The notes beneath the pieces were generated by a model. The model ran no database searches. It had not been told where the DNA came from and saw nothing but the letters and a program-made list of their open reading frames with translations. The position numbers and the translations under genes were made by a program. Source: Rikenellaceae bacterium (GTDB lineage: Bacteria > Bacteroidota > Bacteroidia > Bacteroidales > UBA932). Taken from it: a DNA stretch of 61,530 bases. The stretch lies in assembly GCA_900769735.1 (NCBI GenBank), contig CAAGHY010000062.1:1-61530 (forward strand), read 5' to 3'. Of this stretch, positions 60,204-61,530 are shown in pieces; the stretch's first letter is position 1; each line of letters opens with the position of its first letter.

Positions 60204-60944
60204 TTAATTGAATCCCCTCTCCTTTTTGATTGCCTCATAGGCCGCTACAACAGCCTTGAACTTCTCTTCCGCCGCTTTCTTCACATCCTCTCCAAGAGTG
60301 GCAACTTTATCTGGATGATGCTTGAGAGCCATTTTCTTGTAGGCTCTCTTAACCTCATCATCTGTGGCAGAAGGCTCAATTTCAAGCACCTTGTATGCCA
60401 TATCCACATCATTGCCTCCAAACATTGCAAGGATGGAGTTTGCCTCGCTTGCCGGAATTCCAAGATATGCAGCAATGTTTTTAAGGTCATTTACCTCCAC
60501 CTGGCTTACGTGGCCGTCTGCATTGGCTATACCCACAAGATAGTGGAAAAGCTGCAGCCTCTGCGGCAGGTCCATATGCAGCTTTATCTGGGCGCAAATC
60601 TCAGGCAAGTTGATATCCTTATCCAAGGCTGCCTTGAGGATCTGCAATGCCTGTGGCAAAGCCGCCTCGCCAAAATTGCGTCTGATAAAATCCTTTACAT
60701 AATCCAGCTCAGATCTGAGCACCTTGCCGTCTGATTTCATTACAGCGGCTGAAAGCACCAACAAGGATACCAGGAAGCTGTTTCTCTGCTCATTTGCAGA
60801 AAAGCCTCCACCACTGGTATATACCCTTTGCGCTCCATTCTGGTCACCTTCAAACAAAGAGCCCAAGAGATAGCCTACAAGTCCCCCAAGAGGACCTCCC
60901 AAAGCCCATCCGATTGCTCCTGTTATCCATTTTCCTAAACCCAT
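60204..60944 (-). CDS. TerB/DnaJ-domain co-chaperone (DjlA-like)
   Basis: A 246-aa protein with a Gly-rich N-terminal membrane segment (about 5-32, GAIGWALGGPLGGLVGYLLG), a central TerB-like helical domain (about 55-165; acidic Asp/Asn sites in KSDGKVLRSELDYVK and NADGHVSQVEVNDLK) and a C-terminal J domain (about 180-246) with LKHHPDKV, the HPD motif that stimulates Hsp70. This order is that of DjlA-type membrane co-chaperones. Between coaE and DUF5606 in the right-hand unit. Confidence 0.9.
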   Translation of the reverse strand: MGLGKWITGAIGWALGGPLGGLVGYLLGSLFEGDQNGAQRVYTSGGGFSANEQRNSFLVSLLVLSAAVMKSDGKVLRSELDYVKDFIRRNFGEAALPQALQILKAALDKDINLPEICAQIKLHMDLPQRLQLFHYLVGIANADGHVSQVEVNDLKNIAAYLGIPASEANSILAMFGGNDVDMAYKVLEIEPSATDDEVKRAYKKMALKHHPDKVATLGEDVKKAAEEKFKAVVAAYEAIKKERGFN

Positions 60945-60964
60945 AAATATAGTTTTGCCGGCAA

Positions 60965-61530
60965 CTACACTGCAGTATTGCCGTTCATTTTTTCAATTGT
61001 TTCCGCTATTTGGGGCAATAATGCCCTCTTTGAATCAGCAAATATAACAAAATCTGCCAATACATCCCTCTGCTCATCGCTCCATTGTCTTGCAATTCTT
61101 GCCTCCACTTGCTCACGGGTTGCCCCGTCACGTCTGATTACCCTCTCTATCCTCAACCCGTATGGTGCCTTTATATGCAGCACTTTATCTGCACAGCCAC
61201 GTACCAGCTCCGATTCAAGTATGATGGCACTCTCAAAAATTACAAATGCAGGAACCCTTCCCTGCAATGCCAAAGCTCCACAAGTCTCCCGCTTCCAGTT
61301 TTCAAAATCCCTTAAAACTGCCGGATGCACAAGAGCCTCAACTTTGCGCAAAAGCTCTCCGTTGCCAAAAATCTTTCCGGCCATAACAGCACGGTTTATC
61401 CTTCCGTTTTCAAGCACATCCTCCCCAAGAAGCTCCACTATCTGCTCCAACAGCAACTTGTCTGTATCATAAAGCATCTTGGCCCTCTCGTCAGAAAAAT
61501 ATACGGGATATCCAAGTTTTGCAAAGATGC
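60965..61530 (-). CDS. coaE: Dephospho-CoA kinase, 5' end outside the window
   Basis: Last step of coenzyme A synthesis: phosphorylation of dephospho-CoA. The frame runs off the right edge; its first visible residues are IFAKLGYPVYFSDERAKML, the CoaE segment just after the P-loop, which is not in the window. Further on, VHPAVLRDFENW, VIFESAIILES and the substrate-binding Arg region IERVIRRDGATREQVEARI match CoaE. An internal ATG at 61477 is not the true start. The stop is 20 bases before the TerB/DnaJ gene. Confidence 0.93.
   Translation of the reverse strand, partial: IFAKLGYPVYFSDERAKMLYDTDKLLLEQIVELLGEDVLENGRINRAVMAGKIFGNGELLRKVEALVHPAVLRDFENWKRETCGALALQGRVPAFVIFESAIILESELVRGCADKVLHIKAPYGLRIERVIRRDGATREQVEARIARQWSDEQRDVLADFVIFADSKRALLPQIAETIEKMNGNTAV

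Noticed and set aside
60150..60734. A 194-codon plus-strand frame
   Set aside because: It lies antisense to the TerB/DnaJ gene and has Cys/Leu-rich sequence without family features; shadow of the real gene.
61478..61530. coaE starting at the ATG at 61477
   Set aside because: The frame stays open to the window edge and encodes recognisable CoaE residues (AKLGYPVYFSDERAK), so the ATG is internal.

Overview
The window looks like a chromosomal segment of a Bacteroidales-type bacterium (Bacteroidota). The reasons are: fimbrial genes of the FimA/Mfa1 and Mfa2/FimB families, a non-SusC TonB-dependent receptor grouped with DUF4876 and DUF6850 genes, many Bacteroidota-restricted families (DUF3575, DUF4249, DUF4251, DUF5020, DUF5606, DUF6340), lipoproteins with relaxed lipoboxes, and Bacteroidota-type promoters (TTTG, 19-21 nt, TAnnTTTG). 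I cannot fix the family or genus from sequence alone.

Left edge (1-4582): the end of a prophage integrated at the 3' end of the tmRNA gene. It holds two unrecognised late genes, a terminator, a promoter, and an overlapping lysis cassette (holin, GH19 endolysin, and a lipoprotein with a C-terminal membrane helix that looks like a unimolecular spanin). A strongly structured element follows, then a thymidylate-synthase-fold enzyme carrying the Asn-to-Asp change typical of dCMP hydroxymethylases, and a convergent tyrosine integrase next to ssrA. The other prophage end lies outside the window.

5-17.7 kb: mixed metabolism and transport. There is an aminotransferase, a purine-salvage operon (DUF5020/Tsx-like outer-membrane channel, xanthine phosphoribosyltransferase, NCS2 permease), a half-size EamA transporter divergent from a serine hydrolase, a thioesterase, a PgpH-like HD phosphodiesterase divergent from an esterase, a unit of a 39-aa membrane protein, an MFS transporter and a metallo-hydrolase, and a nitroreductase.

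17.8-33.8 kb: cell-surface region. A four-gene operon encodes a C25 (gingipain-fold) peptidase with HEAT-like repeats, a TonB-dependent receptor, a DUF4876 lipoprotein and a DUF6850 beta-barrel. Then come tRNA-Lys(UUU) with its own promoter and terminator, a fimbrial operon (DUF3575, DUF3868/OmpA-like, major fimbrillin, anchor subunit), an HdeD-like membrane protein, and a pair of OmpA-type and porin-like outer-membrane proteins.

33.9-61.5 kb: mostly core functions. These are DUF4251; a unit of MgtC/SapB, CPA2 antiporter, AddB and AddA; pgi and gpsA; pdxA-rnhA divergent from recG; nfo; glnS divergent from yicC; a DUF4249 lipoprotein; glmM with DUF6340; and a right-hand unit of coaE (5' end cut by the window edge), TerB/DnaJ protein, DUF5606, rimO and fabG. 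No gene-free stretch exceeds about 300 bases; intergenic spaces mostly hold the terminators and promoters listed below. No IS element or CRISPR array was seen.
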